NCBI RefSeq assembly: GCF_000725485.1
Contig: NZ_JOAG01000012.1
Coordinates: forward strand, 276,413-340,412
Origin: Nonomuraea candida
GTDB taxonomy: Bacteria > Actinomycetota > Actinomycetes > Streptosporangiales > Streptosporangiaceae
Length of the DNA: 64,000 nt
Reading direction: 5' to 3'
The notes under the pieces are model-generated. The model was not told the origin of the DNA, searched no databases, and saw only the letters and a list, made by a program, of their open reading frames with translations. Position numbers and translations under genes: made by a program. Positions 46,348-53,732 of this stretch are shown in pieces; the stretch's first letter is position 1; each line of letters begins with the position of its first letter.

Positions 46348-47109
46348 ATGGCCGATCATGTCCAGTCGCTGGCCAGGGGGCTCGCGGTGATCCGCGCGTT
46401 CAGCGCCGCGCAGCCCGAGCTGACGCTCAGCCAGGTGGCCCGCGCGACCGGGCTGAGCAGGGCCGCCGCCCGGCGGTTCCTGATCACGCTGGCCGACCTC
46501 GGCTACGTGCGCGGCGACGGCCGGCTGTTCGCGCTCACGCCGCGCGTGCTGGAGCTCGGCTACGCCTACCTGTCCGCCCTGTCCCTGCCCGAGGTGGCCG
46601 ACCCGCACCTCGAACGGCTGGCCGCCGAGGTGCGGGAGTCGGCCTCGGTCGCGGTGCTCGACGGCGAGGACGTGGTCTACGTGGCGCGGGTGGCCACGGC
46701 CCGGATCATGCGGGTGTCGATCAGCATCGGCACCCGGTTCCCCGCCTACTGCACCTCGATGGGCCGGGTGCTGCTGGCCGCCCTGCCGCCCGGGGAGCTG
46801 GAGGCGTACCTGGGGCGGGCCCGGCTGCGGCGGCTGACCTCGCACACGATCGTGCTGCCCGCGGCGCTGCGGGCCGAGCTGGACGAGGTGCGCGGGCGCG
46901 GGTGGGCGATGGTGGACCAGGAGCTGGAGGAGGGGCTGCGCTCGATCGCCGCGCCGATCAGGGACCGCGCGGGGCGGACGGTGGCGGCGGTGAACGTCTC
47001 CACGCACGCCACCCGGACGAGCCTCCAGGCCGTCAGGCGTGACCTGCTGCCGCCGCTGCTGGCCACGGCGGGCCGGATCGAGGCGGACCTGGCCTCGCTG
47101 CACGCCTGA
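46348..47109 (+). CDS. IclR-family regulator (PcaR/PobR type)
   Basis: A 253-aa regulator. The winged HTH (about 1-65; LTLSQVARATGLSRAAARRFL) is followed by an IclR effector domain (about 75-250; SMGRVLLAALPPGE, VDQELEEGLRSIAAPI). The SLARGLAVIRAFSAAQPELT opening is the PcaR/PcaU/PobR subgroup that responds to aromatic acids. The ATG has AAGGGGATC upstream. Divergent from the importer operon, with an IclR-like operator between them. Confidence 0.9.
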   Translation: MADHVQSLARGLAVIRAFSAAQPELTLSQVARATGLSRAAARRFLITLADLGYVRGDGRLFALTPRVLELGYAYLSALSLPEVADPHLERLAAEVRESASVAVLDGEDVVYVARVATARIMRVSISIGTRFPAYCTSMGRVLLAALPPGELEAYLGRARLRRLTSHTIVLPAALRAELDEVRGRGWAMVDQELEEGLRSIAAPIRDRAGRTVAAVNVSTHATRTSLQAVRRDLLPPLLATAGRIEADLASLHA

Positions 47110-47125
47110 CCTTCGCCTGCCGGCG

Positions 47126-47178
47126 CCCGGCATGTGCCCGGCATGTGCCCGGTATGTGCCCGGCATGTGCCCGGCATC
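47126..47178. repeat. 11-bp tandem repeat, 4.5 units
   Basis: CCCGGCATGTG repeated at 47126, 47137, 47148 (one substitution), 47159 and partly 47170, between the converging IclR and deacetylase genes, 16 bases after the IclR stop. Confidence 0.9.
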
Positions 47179-47196
47179 ACGAGGTGCCGACGTGCG

Positions 47197-48030
47197 TCAG
47201 GCGCCGTGCTCGCGGAAGGCGCGGGCGGTGTCCAGGCAGGTGCGGAAGGCCAGCGGCCGATCCAGGCAGGCGTCGAGGAAGCGTTCGAGGCCCAGCAGGC
47301 GATGCCCGCGCCCGATGACCTGTGGATGGAAGGTCAGCACGCACACCCCGCCCGGCTCGTCACGCAGCAGGTAGTCCACGTCGTCGAGGAAGTTGCGGAA
47401 GACGGCCGCGGGCTCGCGCAGGCCGGGCATGACGGCGGTGTCCAGGCGCAGGTACTCGAACTGCGGATAGTCGTCCAGCGACCACGACACCGGCAGCTCG
47501 ACCAGCGAGGTGGACTCCCCGAACCGGTACGGCCCGCCGGGGTCGGCCATGTCGCCGCGCCGCGCGTAGTAGGGGGTGTAGTCGGTGGCCATCAGGCTGG
47601 AGTCGTACTCGATGCCCAGCTCCAGCAGCACCTCCACGGTCGAGCTGGTGAAGTCCCAGCTCGGGGTGCGGTTGCCGCGGGGCTCGTAGCCGGTGACCTT
47701 GACGATGGAGTCGCGGGCGTGCGTGGCCGCCGCCAGCTCGCCGGCCCGGTCCAGCCTGGAGACCTGCTCGTGGGCGTACCCGTGCAGGGCGATCTCGTGG
47801 CCCGCCTCCGCGATGGCGGCGCACTCGGCGGGATAGGCGTCCACGGTGTGGCCCGGGATGAAGAACGTGGCGGTGATGTCGCGCTCGCGCAGCATGCGCA
47901 GGATGCGCGGCATCGCGTGCGCCCCGAACTCGCCCCGCGAGACCGGCCCCGGCGAGGTCATCCCGCGCGCCAACCAGAGCGAGATCGCGTCGAAGTCGAA
48001 CGTCAGGCAGATCGTCGGTCGGTCAGGCAT
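47197..48030 (-). CDS. Polysaccharide deacetylase-family protein (PuuE/HP0310 type)
   Basis: NodB-fold protein of 277 aa, cytosolic by lack of a signal peptide. ICLTFDFDA replaces the usual TFDDG; the metal histidines are in LHGYAHEQ, and GNRTPSWDFTSSTVEVL and LTFHPQVIGRGHR complete the active site. This pattern belongs to the allantoinase PuuE/peptidoglycan deacetylase HP0310 group rather than classical chitin deacetylases. The ATG at 48030 directly follows GGAGGGTC. Substrate could be an N-acyl or ring amide; adjacency to the aromatic cluster may or may not be meaningful. Confidence 0.8.
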   Translation of the reverse strand: MPDRPTICLTFDFDAISLWLARGMTSPGPVSRGEFGAHAMPRILRMLRERDITATFFIPGHTVDAYPAECAAIAEAGHEIALHGYAHEQVSRLDRAGELAAATHARDSIVKVTGYEPRGNRTPSWDFTSSTVEVLLELGIEYDSSLMATDYTPYYARRGDMADPGGPYRFGESTSLVELPVSWSLDDYPQFEYLRLDTAVMPGLREPAAVFRNFLDDVDYLLRDEPGGVCVLTFHPQVIGRGHRLLGLERFLDACLDRPLAFRTCLDTARAFREHGA

Positions 48031-48257
48031 GACCCTCCTCGATGGGCTCTTGGCAGAGCCCTCGAGGACCATCTTCGGGCGACACCCCGGCCACGTCCTC
48101 CGTCAAATGACGGATGTACGTCTCCCCGCGACCGTCCGGCGGCGGAGACCGTTCAATGGCGGAGACTGTCCGACGGCGGAGGCCGGCGTGAAAAGAGCCC
48201 CCGGGACCGCCCTGCTCGAAGGCGACCCGGAGGCTGGCGTGGAAAGGCGGCCGGAGG

Positions 48258-49109
48258 CTACTCGGCCAGGCGCTCGGCGGCCTCGACCACGTTGGACAGG
48301 AGCAGGGCGCGGGTCATGGGTCCGACGCCGCCCGGGTTGGGCGTGAGGTAGCCGGCGACCTCCTCGACGTCCGGCGCCACGTCACCGGCGATCTTGCCCT
48401 CCACGCGGGAGACCCCCACGTCGAGCACGGCCGCGCCCGGCTTCACCATGTCGCGCGTGATCAGCTCGGGCACGCCGGCCGCCGCCACCACGATGTCGGC
48501 GCGGCGGACGTGGGCGGCCAGGTCTTGCGTGCCGGTGTGGCAGAGGGTCACGGTGGCGTTCTCGCTGCGGCGGGTCAGCAGCAGCCCCAGCGACCGCCCC
48601 ACCGTGATGCCCCGGCCGACCACGGCGACCTCCGCGCCCTTGATCGGCACGCCGTACTCGCGCAGGAGCAGCACGATGCCGTGCGGGGTGCAGGGCAGCG
48701 GGGCGTCGACCATGTGGACGAGACGGCCCAGGTTGACCGGGTGGAGGCCGTCGGCGTCCTTGGCCGGGTCGATGCGCTCCAGCAGGGCCATCGTGTCGAG
48801 GTGCCTGGGCAGCGGAAGCTGCACGATGTAGCCGGTGCACGCCGGCGAGGCGTTGAGCTCGTCGATGGCCGCCTCGACGTCGGCCTGGGAGGCGGTGGCC
48901 GGCAGGTCGACGCGGATGGAGGCGATGCCCACCTCCGCGCAGTCGCGGTGCTTGCCCGCGACGTAGATCTGGCTGCCCGGGTCGTCACCCACCAGCACCG
49001 TTCCCAGGCCCGGCGTGATGCCGCGTTCCTTGAGCGCGGCCACCCGCTTCGTGAGATCTGCCTTCATCTTCGCGGCGGTGGCCTTGCCATCGAGTTTCAC
49101 TGCGCTCAT
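48258..49109 (-). CDS. folD: Bifunctional methylene-THF dehydrogenase/cyclohydrolase
   Basis: Interconverts 5,10-methylene-, methenyl- and 10-formyl-THF, supplying formyl groups for purN and purH nearby. It is 283 aa. Catalytic Lys lies in [12 protein letters not shown] (about 50), with [26 protein letters not shown], and the NADP loop [23 protein letters not shown] is near the C-terminus. The ATG at 49109 follows GGAAGG. Downstream spacer 48031-48257 has only degenerate GGCGGAG-type repeats and no gene. Confidence 0.95.
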   Translation of the reverse strand: MSAVKLDGKATAAKMKADLTKRVAALKERGITPGLGTVLVGDDPGSQIYVAGKHRDCAEVGIASIRVDLPATASQADVEAAIDELNASPACTGYIVQLPLPRHLDTMALLERIDPAKDADGLHPVNLGRLVHMVDAPLPCTPHGIVLLLREYGVPIKGAEVAVVGRGITVGRSLGLLLTRRSENATVTLCHTGTQDLAAHVRRADIVVAAAGVPELITRDMVKPGAAVLDVGVSRVEGKIAGDVAPDVEEVAGYLTPNPGGVGPMTRALLLSNVVEAAERLAE

Positions 49110-49182
49110 GTCCGTAATCCTTCCATGCCGCCCCGGCTTCCCCGCACCGGACCACTCCCACCGCGCCCACCGCCGCAGCCGG

Positions 49183-49223
49183 TTATCCACAGAGGCCAGG
49201 CAGTCACCCCCGAGTTATCCACA
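49183..49223. promoter_or_regulatory. Two DnaA-box-like sites (TTATCCACA) 32 bp apart
   Basis: Exact TTATCCACA at 49183-49191 and 49215-49223, same orientation, between divergent folD and the ROK gene. They match the bacterial DnaA-box consensus. Not an origin by themselves, since there is no dnaA/dnaN and only two sites. Confidence 0.55.
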
Positions 49224-49230
49224 GCCTGCC

Positions 49231-49269
49231 GATGACATCGTTGTCATCGATCACGGAAGGGCCTAATGT
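49231..49269 (+). promoter_or_regulatory. Promoter with overlapping palindromic operator before the ROK gene
   Basis: -35 TTGTCA (49241-49246), 17-base spacer, -10 TAATGT (49264-49269). A perfect palindrome GATGACA-TCGT-TGTCATC (49231-49248) covers the -35. The site looks like a LacI-family operator, so repression by steric block is likely. Confidence 0.6.
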
Positions 49270-49305
49270 AACCGGGGCCAGCAACGAGCGCACGGAGGTC
49301 CTTCC

Positions 49306-49404
49306 TTGCCTTTCCGCCTGCCGCCCGCAGCGCCCGCCGACCGCGCGCGCCCGGAGCGCCCCGGTGATCCCCGCCGCCGTCCCGACCACCACGGCGAGCG
49401 CTGA
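49306..49404 (+). CDS. Possible 32-aa leader peptide upstream of the ROK gene
   Basis: A TTG-started frame with an excellent RBS (GGAGG at 49294-49298, 7-base spacing). It encodes a Pro/Arg-rich peptide (MPFRLPPAAPADRARP...) whose TGA overlaps the ROK ATG (TGATG). The ROK gene itself has no clear RBS, so coupling to this frame could be how it is translated. No known family. It could be just a leader with chance openness. Confidence 0.4.
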   Translation: MPFRLPPAAPADRARPERPGDPRRRPDHHGER

Positions 49405-50411
49405 TGAGCTGCGTCCTCGCCATTGACATCGGAGGCACCAAACTCGCCGCCGCCCTGGTCGACGAGGCCGGCTCCCTGCTGCGTTCCGCCACCCGGCCGA
49501 CGCCGGGGCAGGACGTCATGTCCGCCCTGACGGCCCTCATCACGGAGGTCACGGACGGCGGCCCCTCGCCCCGGGCGGTCGGCATCGGCTGCGCGGGCCC
49601 CGTCGACCTCGCCCTGGGCACCGTGAGCCCGGTCAACATGCCGAGCTGGCGTGGCTTCCCGCTGCGTGACGAGGTGCGCGAGCTGACCGCGCTCCCTACC
49701 GTGCTGGCGGGCGACGCGCAGTGCTTCGCGCTCGGCGAGCACTGGCTCGGCGCCGGCCGCGGCTGCGCGTCCCTGCTGGGCATCGTCGTCTCGACGGGCA
49801 TCGGCGGCGGCCTGGTGATCGACGGCGTCCCCCTGCTGGGCCCGACCGGAAACGCCGGCCATGTCGGCCACATGAGCATCGACCCCAACGGCGAGCGGTG
49901 CACCTGCGGCGGCCGCGGCTGCGTCGAACGCTACTCCAGCGGCCCCAACATGGCCCGCTGGGCCCAGGAGAACGGCTGGCGACCAGGCGCCGCCTCCCGC
50001 GCCACCCCCGCGTCCTCGCCTGGATCTCCCCTCGCCTCTCACTCCGGATCCGCCACGGGCACCCCGGACGACGGACAAGCGGCCCCGGAAGAGGCCAGGG
50101 CAGATGCCCGCACCCTCGCCCAGGACGCCGCAGCGGGCGACCCGGTCGCGGTGGCGGCCTTCGAACGCGGCGCGCGGGCGCTGGCGGGCATGATCGCGTC
50201 CACCGCGGCGGCCGTCGAGATCACGGCAGTCGTCATCGGCGGAGGCGTGTCGGCCGCCGGCCGCGTGCTCTTCGACCCGTTGACCCAAGCGCTGGACGAC
50301 GTGAGCGGCCTGCCGTTCGTGCAGGCGGTCGAGGTCAGACCCAGCGTGCTGGGGGTGCGAGCCAGCCTCGCCGGAGCAGCCAACCTCGCCTGGCACGCCC
50401 ACCCTTCATGA
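49404..50411 (+). CDS. ROK-family sugar kinase (glucokinase-like)
   Basis: Sugar phosphorylation, 335 aa. ATP-binding AIDIGGTKLAAALVD opens the protein; STGIGGGLVIDG and GHVGHMSIDPNG follow. The ROK zinc motif CTCGGRGCVERYSSG is near 170-185. A Ser/Pro/Ala-rich insertion (about 195-235) is unusual for the family and lies in a surface loop. No N-terminal HTH, so an enzyme rather than a NagC-like repressor. The upstream palindrome and leader frame suggest sugar-responsive control. Confidence 0.85.
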   Translation: MSCVLAIDIGGTKLAAALVDEAGSLLRSATRPTPGQDVMSALTALITEVTDGGPSPRAVGIGCAGPVDLALGTVSPVNMPSWRGFPLRDEVRELTALPTVLAGDAQCFALGEHWLGAGRGCASLLGIVVSTGIGGGLVIDGVPLLGPTGNAGHVGHMSIDPNGERCTCGGRGCVERYSSGPNMARWAQENGWRPGAASRATPASSPGSPLASHSGSATGTPDDGQAAPEEARADARTLAQDAAAGDPVAVAAFERGARALAGMIASTAAAVEITAVVIGGGVSAAGRVLFDPLTQALDDVSGLPFVQAVEVRPSVLGVRASLAGAANLAWHAHPS

Positions 50412-50443
50412 CGGCTTTCGAAGGTCTTGCTGCTCGGGTGCGG

Positions 50444-50623
50444 TTACTCGCGCTCGGCGGCCTGGGCTTCGCGGCGCTCGATGATGCGGCGGGTGTAGGG
50501 GATGACCTCTACGACGCGGCCGCCCAGGTAAGCGCCGATGAAGGCGAGGACCAGGAGCACGAAGGGGCTGGTGGCCAGGCCGTTCATGGTGACGAATGCC
50601 TGCAGGATCGCGTCGAGCGCCAT
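50444..50623 (-). CDS. Small single-span membrane protein, 59 aa
   Basis: Too short for many gene finders but well supported. The ATG at 50623 has GGAG seven bases upstream. A hydrophobic segment (LATSPFVLLVLAFIGAYLGG, about 16-35) is followed by a basic/acidic helix (VIPYTRRIIERREAQAAERE). Third positions are GC-rich as in real genes here. No family recognised; the tail resembles a cytoplasmic amphipathic helix. It lies convergent to the ROK gene and downstream of a long inverted repeat. Confidence 0.65.
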   Translation of the reverse strand: MALDAILQAFVTMNGLATSPFVLLVLAFIGAYLGGRVVEVIPYTRRIIERREAQAAERE

Positions 50624-50700
50624 AGGGGAACTCCGGAGGTGGGAGAAGCGAGGAGGAGTTCAGGTTAGCCGGAGCAGACGGATGCTTGACGCAAAAATGG

Positions 50701-50736
50701 GATAAGGGCGACATGATCTAACATGTCACCCTTATC
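50701..50736. promoter_or_regulatory. Long inverted repeat (15-bp arms, one mismatch)
   Basis: GATAAGGGCGACATG (50701-50715) and CATGTCACCCTTATC (50722-50736) around ATCTAA. On the minus strand it is followed by CCATTTTTG, so it could be a terminator for purH. Being AT-rich and about 80 bases upstream of the small membrane-protein gene, it could equally be a TetR-type operator. Nothing else is seen in 50624-50700. Confidence 0.5.
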
Positions 50737-50780
50737 GTGACGATCTTTACGATCGGCGACATAAGCAAAGGCCGCACCTC

Positions 50781-50880
50781 AGAAGGGCCGTACCCCGAAG
50801 GGCTGTACCCGAAGGGCCGCACCTCCTAAGGGCCGCACCTCCTAAGGGCCGTACCTCCTAAGGGCCGTACTCCGAAGGGT
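50781..50880. repeat. 16-bp tandem repeat downstream of purH
   Basis: About six copies of AAGGGCCGCACCTCCT with point changes, the first ones diverged. The rest of 50737-50949 holds no gene. Confidence 0.8.
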
Positions 50881-50949
50881 CGCGCCCCCAGGAGGCGGAC
50901 CTCAGAGCCGTACCTCAGGAAGAGGCGGACCCCCGCGGAAAGCCGCGCG

Positions 50950-52500
50950 TCAGTGGAAGAAGTGGCGGGTGCCGGTGAAGTACAGGGTGATGCCGGCCTT
51001 CTCGGCGGCCTCGATCACCAGCTCGTCCCGGACGGACCCGCCCGGCTCCACGATCGCGCGTACGCCGGCCTCCGCCAGCACCTCCAGCCCGTCCGGGAAC
51101 GGGAAGAACGCGTCGGAGGCCGCGACCGAGCCCGTCACCCGCTCCCCCGCCCTGGTGACGGCCAGGCGGCACGAGTCGACGCGGTTGACCTGGCCCATGC
51201 CGACGCCCACGGTCGCCCCGCCGCTGGCCAGCAGGATGGCGTTGGACTTCACCGAGCGGCTGGCGCGCCAGGCGAACTCCAGGTCCGCCAGCACCTCGGG
51301 CGAGGCGGGCTCGCCCGTCTTGAGCTCCCACTGCGCCGCCGAGTCGCCGGCGGCGTCGACCCGGTCCACGGTCTGCACGAGCAGGCCGCCGTTGATCTTG
51401 CGGAACTCGGTCGGCTCCGACGGGCCCTCGGGGCACAGCAGCAGGCGCAGGCTCTTCTTGCCGCGCAGCACCTCCAGCGCCTCCTCGTCGTACGCCGGAG
51501 CCACCACGACCTCGGTGAACACGTCGGAGATCTGCCTGGCCAGCTCGGCGGTGACCGCGCGGTTGACGGCGATCACGCCACCGTAGGCGGACACCGGGTC
51601 GCAGGCGTGGGCCTTGCGGTGCGCCTCGGCCACGTCGGCGCCGATGGCGATGCCGCACGGGTTCTGGTGCTTGATGATGGTCACGCAGGGCTCGGCGAAG
51701 TCCCAGGCGGCCCGCCAGGCGGCGTCGGCGTCGAGGTAGTTGTTGTAGGACATCTCCTTGCCGTGCAGCTGCTCGGCGTTGGCCAGCCCGCCCCCGCCGG
51801 CCGTGCCGCCGGTGTAGAGGGCCGCCCGCTGGTGCGGGTTCTCGCCGTAGCGGAGGGTGGCCTTGCGCTCGTACGCCGTCCCGGCGAACGACGGGAACTC
51901 CTCCTCGGCCACGTACGTGCCCGCGAACCAGTTCGCCACGGCCACGTCGTAGGCGGCGGTGTGCGCGTACGCGACGCCCGCGAGGCGCTTGCGCTCGGTC
52001 AGCGTGAAGCCGCCCTCGGCCAGCGCGTTGAGCACGTCGCCGTACGCGCCGGGGTCGACCACGACCGCGCAGGTGTTGTGGTTCTTGGCGGCGCCCCGGA
52101 TCATGGCCGGGCCGCCGATGTCGATCTGCTCGACGCACTCCTCGTCGGAGGCGCCGGAGGCCACCGTCTGCTGGAACGGGTAGAGGTTGACCACCACGAG
52201 CTGGAACGGGTCGATCTCCAGCTCTTCGAGCTGGGCCACGTGGTGCGGCTTGGTGACGTCGGCCAGCAGGCCGGCGTGCACGCGCGGGTGCAGCGTCTTG
52301 ACCCGCCCGTCGAGGCACTCGGGGAAGCCGGTGAGCTGCTCCACCTTCGTCACCGGGACGCCGTAGGAGGAGATCGCGGCGGCCGTGCCGCCGGTCGAGA
52401 CGATCTCCACACCGGCGCCGTCGAGGGCTCTGGCCAGCTCTTCGAGCCCGGACTTGTCATAAACGGCGATCAACGCGCGCCGGATGGCGATGCGAGTCAC
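50950..52500 (-). CDS. purH: AICAR transformylase/IMP cyclohydrolase
   Basis: Final two steps of IMP synthesis, 516 aa. The N-terminal IMPCH domain (about 1-200) has [25 protein letters not shown] and [13 protein letters not shown]. The AICARFT domain follows with [30 protein letters not shown] and [12 protein letters not shown] start overlaps the purN stop (GTGA), so purN-purH is one unit. Confidence 0.97.
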   Translation of the reverse strand: MTRIAIRRALIAVYDKSGLEELARALDGAGVEIVSTGGTAAAISSYGVPVTKVEQLTGFPECLDGRVKTLHPRVHAGLLADVTKPHHVAQLEELEIDPFQLVVVNLYPFQQTVASGASDEECVEQIDIGGPAMIRGAAKNHNTCAVVVDPGAYGDVLNALAEGGFTLTERKRLAGVAYAHTAAYDVAVANWFAGTYVAEEEFPSFAGTAYERKATLRYGENPHQRAALYTGGTAGGGGLANAEQLHGKEMSYNNYLDADAAWRAAWDFAEPCVTIIKHQNPCGIAIGADVAEAHRKAHACDPVSAYGGVIAVNRAVTAELARQISDVFTEVVVAPAYDEEALEVLRGKKSLRLLLCPEGPSEPTEFRKINGGLLVQTVDRVDAAGDSAAQWELKTGEPASPEVLADLEFAWRASRSVKSNAILLASGGATVGVGMGQVNRVDSCRLAVTRAGERVTGSVAASDAFFPFPDGLEVLAEAGVRAIVEPGGSVRDELVIEAAEKAGITLYFTGTRHFFH

Positions 52501-53132
52501 GTGGTTTCCCCTCCTGTGTGGTTACCGATTCGGACGGTGCGTCCGCTGACCGTCCAGCCTTCGCGGACCATCCGGCCGACGGTCTCGACGAGCAGCCGTC
52601 GTTCGACGGTCTTGATGCGCTCGTGCAGGACCGCCTCGTCGTCGTCCGGCAGCACGGGCACCGCCGCCTGCGCCACGATCGGCCCCGTGTCGACGCCCGC
52701 GTCGGCCAGAATCACCGTGCAGCCGGTCACCTTGACGCCGTGGGCGAGCGCGTCGCGCACGCCGTGGGCCCCGGGGAACGACGGCAGCAGCGCCGGATGG
52801 GTGTTCAGCAGGGGGAACGCTTCGAGTGACGGCGTGCCCAAGATTTTCATGAAGCCCGCGGAGACGACCAGGTCGGGCTCGTACGATGCGATCCTGGCCG
52901 CGATGGCGGCATCCCACTCCGCCCGCGTCCGATAATCGCCCAATTTTTCGACAAAAGTCGGGACATCGGCCCTCTCGGCCCTGGCCAGCCCCTCGATTCC
53001 CTCCCTGTCGGCGCCGACCGCGACCACGCGAGCACCGTATGACGGGTCGGCGGAAGCGTCCAGCAGGGCCTGTAGGTTGGTTCCAGAGCCGGAGACGAGG
53101 ACGACGAGCCGCCCAGCCTTAGACACACACAC
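52497..53132 (-). CDS. purN: Phosphoribosylglycinamide formyltransferase
   Basis: Transfers a formyl group from 10-formyl-THF to GAR in purine synthesis. It is 211 aa. [14 protein letters not shown] near the N-terminus, catalytic Asn/His in [17 protein letters not shown], and Asp in [13 protein letters not shown] are intact. GTG at 53132 is taken; another GTG six bases later is equally possible. Divergent from the small membrane protein gene. Confidence 0.96.
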   Translation of the reverse strand: MCVSKAGRLVVLVSGSGTNLQALLDASADPSYGARVVAVGADREGIEGLARAERADVPTFVEKLGDYRTRAEWDAAIAARIASYEPDLVVSAGFMKILGTPSLEAFPLLNTHPALLPSFPGAHGVRDALAHGVKVTGCTVILADAGVDTGPIVAQAAVPVLPDDDEAVLHERIKTVERRLLVETVGRMVREGWTVSGRTVRIGNHTGGETT

Positions 53133-53200
53133 TCCAATGAGGAAACAGGGTGGGGGTCACAGGGTATCTGTTCATCGCCCGGCGACGCAGAGGAGGTCAG

Positions 53201-53620
53201 GTGTCGACACCGGTGAAGGCACCGGCAGGCCAGCAGCCCGCGGAGTCCGCGGGCCGCCGAGCGATCTGGTTGTCCATCGCAGCGCTGGCCATGACGTTCA
53301 TGTTGCCGCTGGCGGGCCTGGTCATGGCGGCGTTCGCGCTGGTGGCCGGGATCCGCGCGCTGCCGCTGCTGAAGGGCGCGGGCAAGCCGACGGGCGTGGC
53401 GGTGGGCGGCATCACCGTCTCCGCCTTCGCCCTCTTCCTGTCGGCCGGCGCCACGGTGATGCAGCTCTATCTCATGGACGAATACTCGGCCTACCAGGAG
53501 TGCATGAAGGGCGCGGGCACGGTGGCGGCGCAGGGCGAGTGCTTCACGCAGTTCAGGAACTCCGCCGAGCGCAAGCTCCCCGCCGACGTGCTGGAGGTCC
53601 TCGGGGCCATGCAGCCCTAG
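53201..53620 (+). CDS. Small two-span membrane protein (DUF4190-like)
   Basis: A 139-aa membrane protein. A short Pro/Ala-rich N-terminus, two hydrophobic hairpin helices (about 23-45 and 63-86) and a cytoplasmic or external C-terminal helix with two Cys (EYSAYQECMKGAG, QGECFTQF) follow. The GTG at 53201 has AGGAGG five bases upstream, fixing the start. The pattern resembles DUF4190-type proteins; function unknown. Divergent from purN. Confidence 0.75.
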   Translation: MSTPVKAPAGQQPAESAGRRAIWLSIAALAMTFMLPLAGLVMAAFALVAGIRALPLLKGAGKPTGVAVGGITVSAFALFLSAGATVMQLYLMDEYSAYQECMKGAGTVAAQGECFTQFRNSAERKLPADVLEVLGAMQP

Positions 53621-53705
53621 AGGCGCCGCAGGTCCCCGGGCACGTACAACGTCGAACCGCCCGGCCCCTGAACCAGCCCGCGGGCCCTGGACCGGGCGCC
53701 CTCAA

Positions 53706-53732
53706 GACCGGCGGCTCCGGAAGCCGCCGGTC
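53706..53732. terminator. Hairpin overlapping the perM stop
   Basis: 10-bp stem GACCGGCGGC/GCCGCCGGTC with a 7-base loop between converging genes. The right arm reaches into the perM stop codon. Confidence 0.7.

Noticed and set aside
44509..47109. 866-codon open frame on the plus strand running through the ABC genes into the IclR gene
   Set aside because: Only the last 254 codons (from 46348) match a protein family and have an RBS; the rest is the antisense shadow of the importer genes in GC-rich DNA.
49183..49223. Chromosomal replication origin
   Set aside because: Only two DnaA-like boxes, no AT-rich unwinding region, and no dnaA, dnaN or recF nearby.
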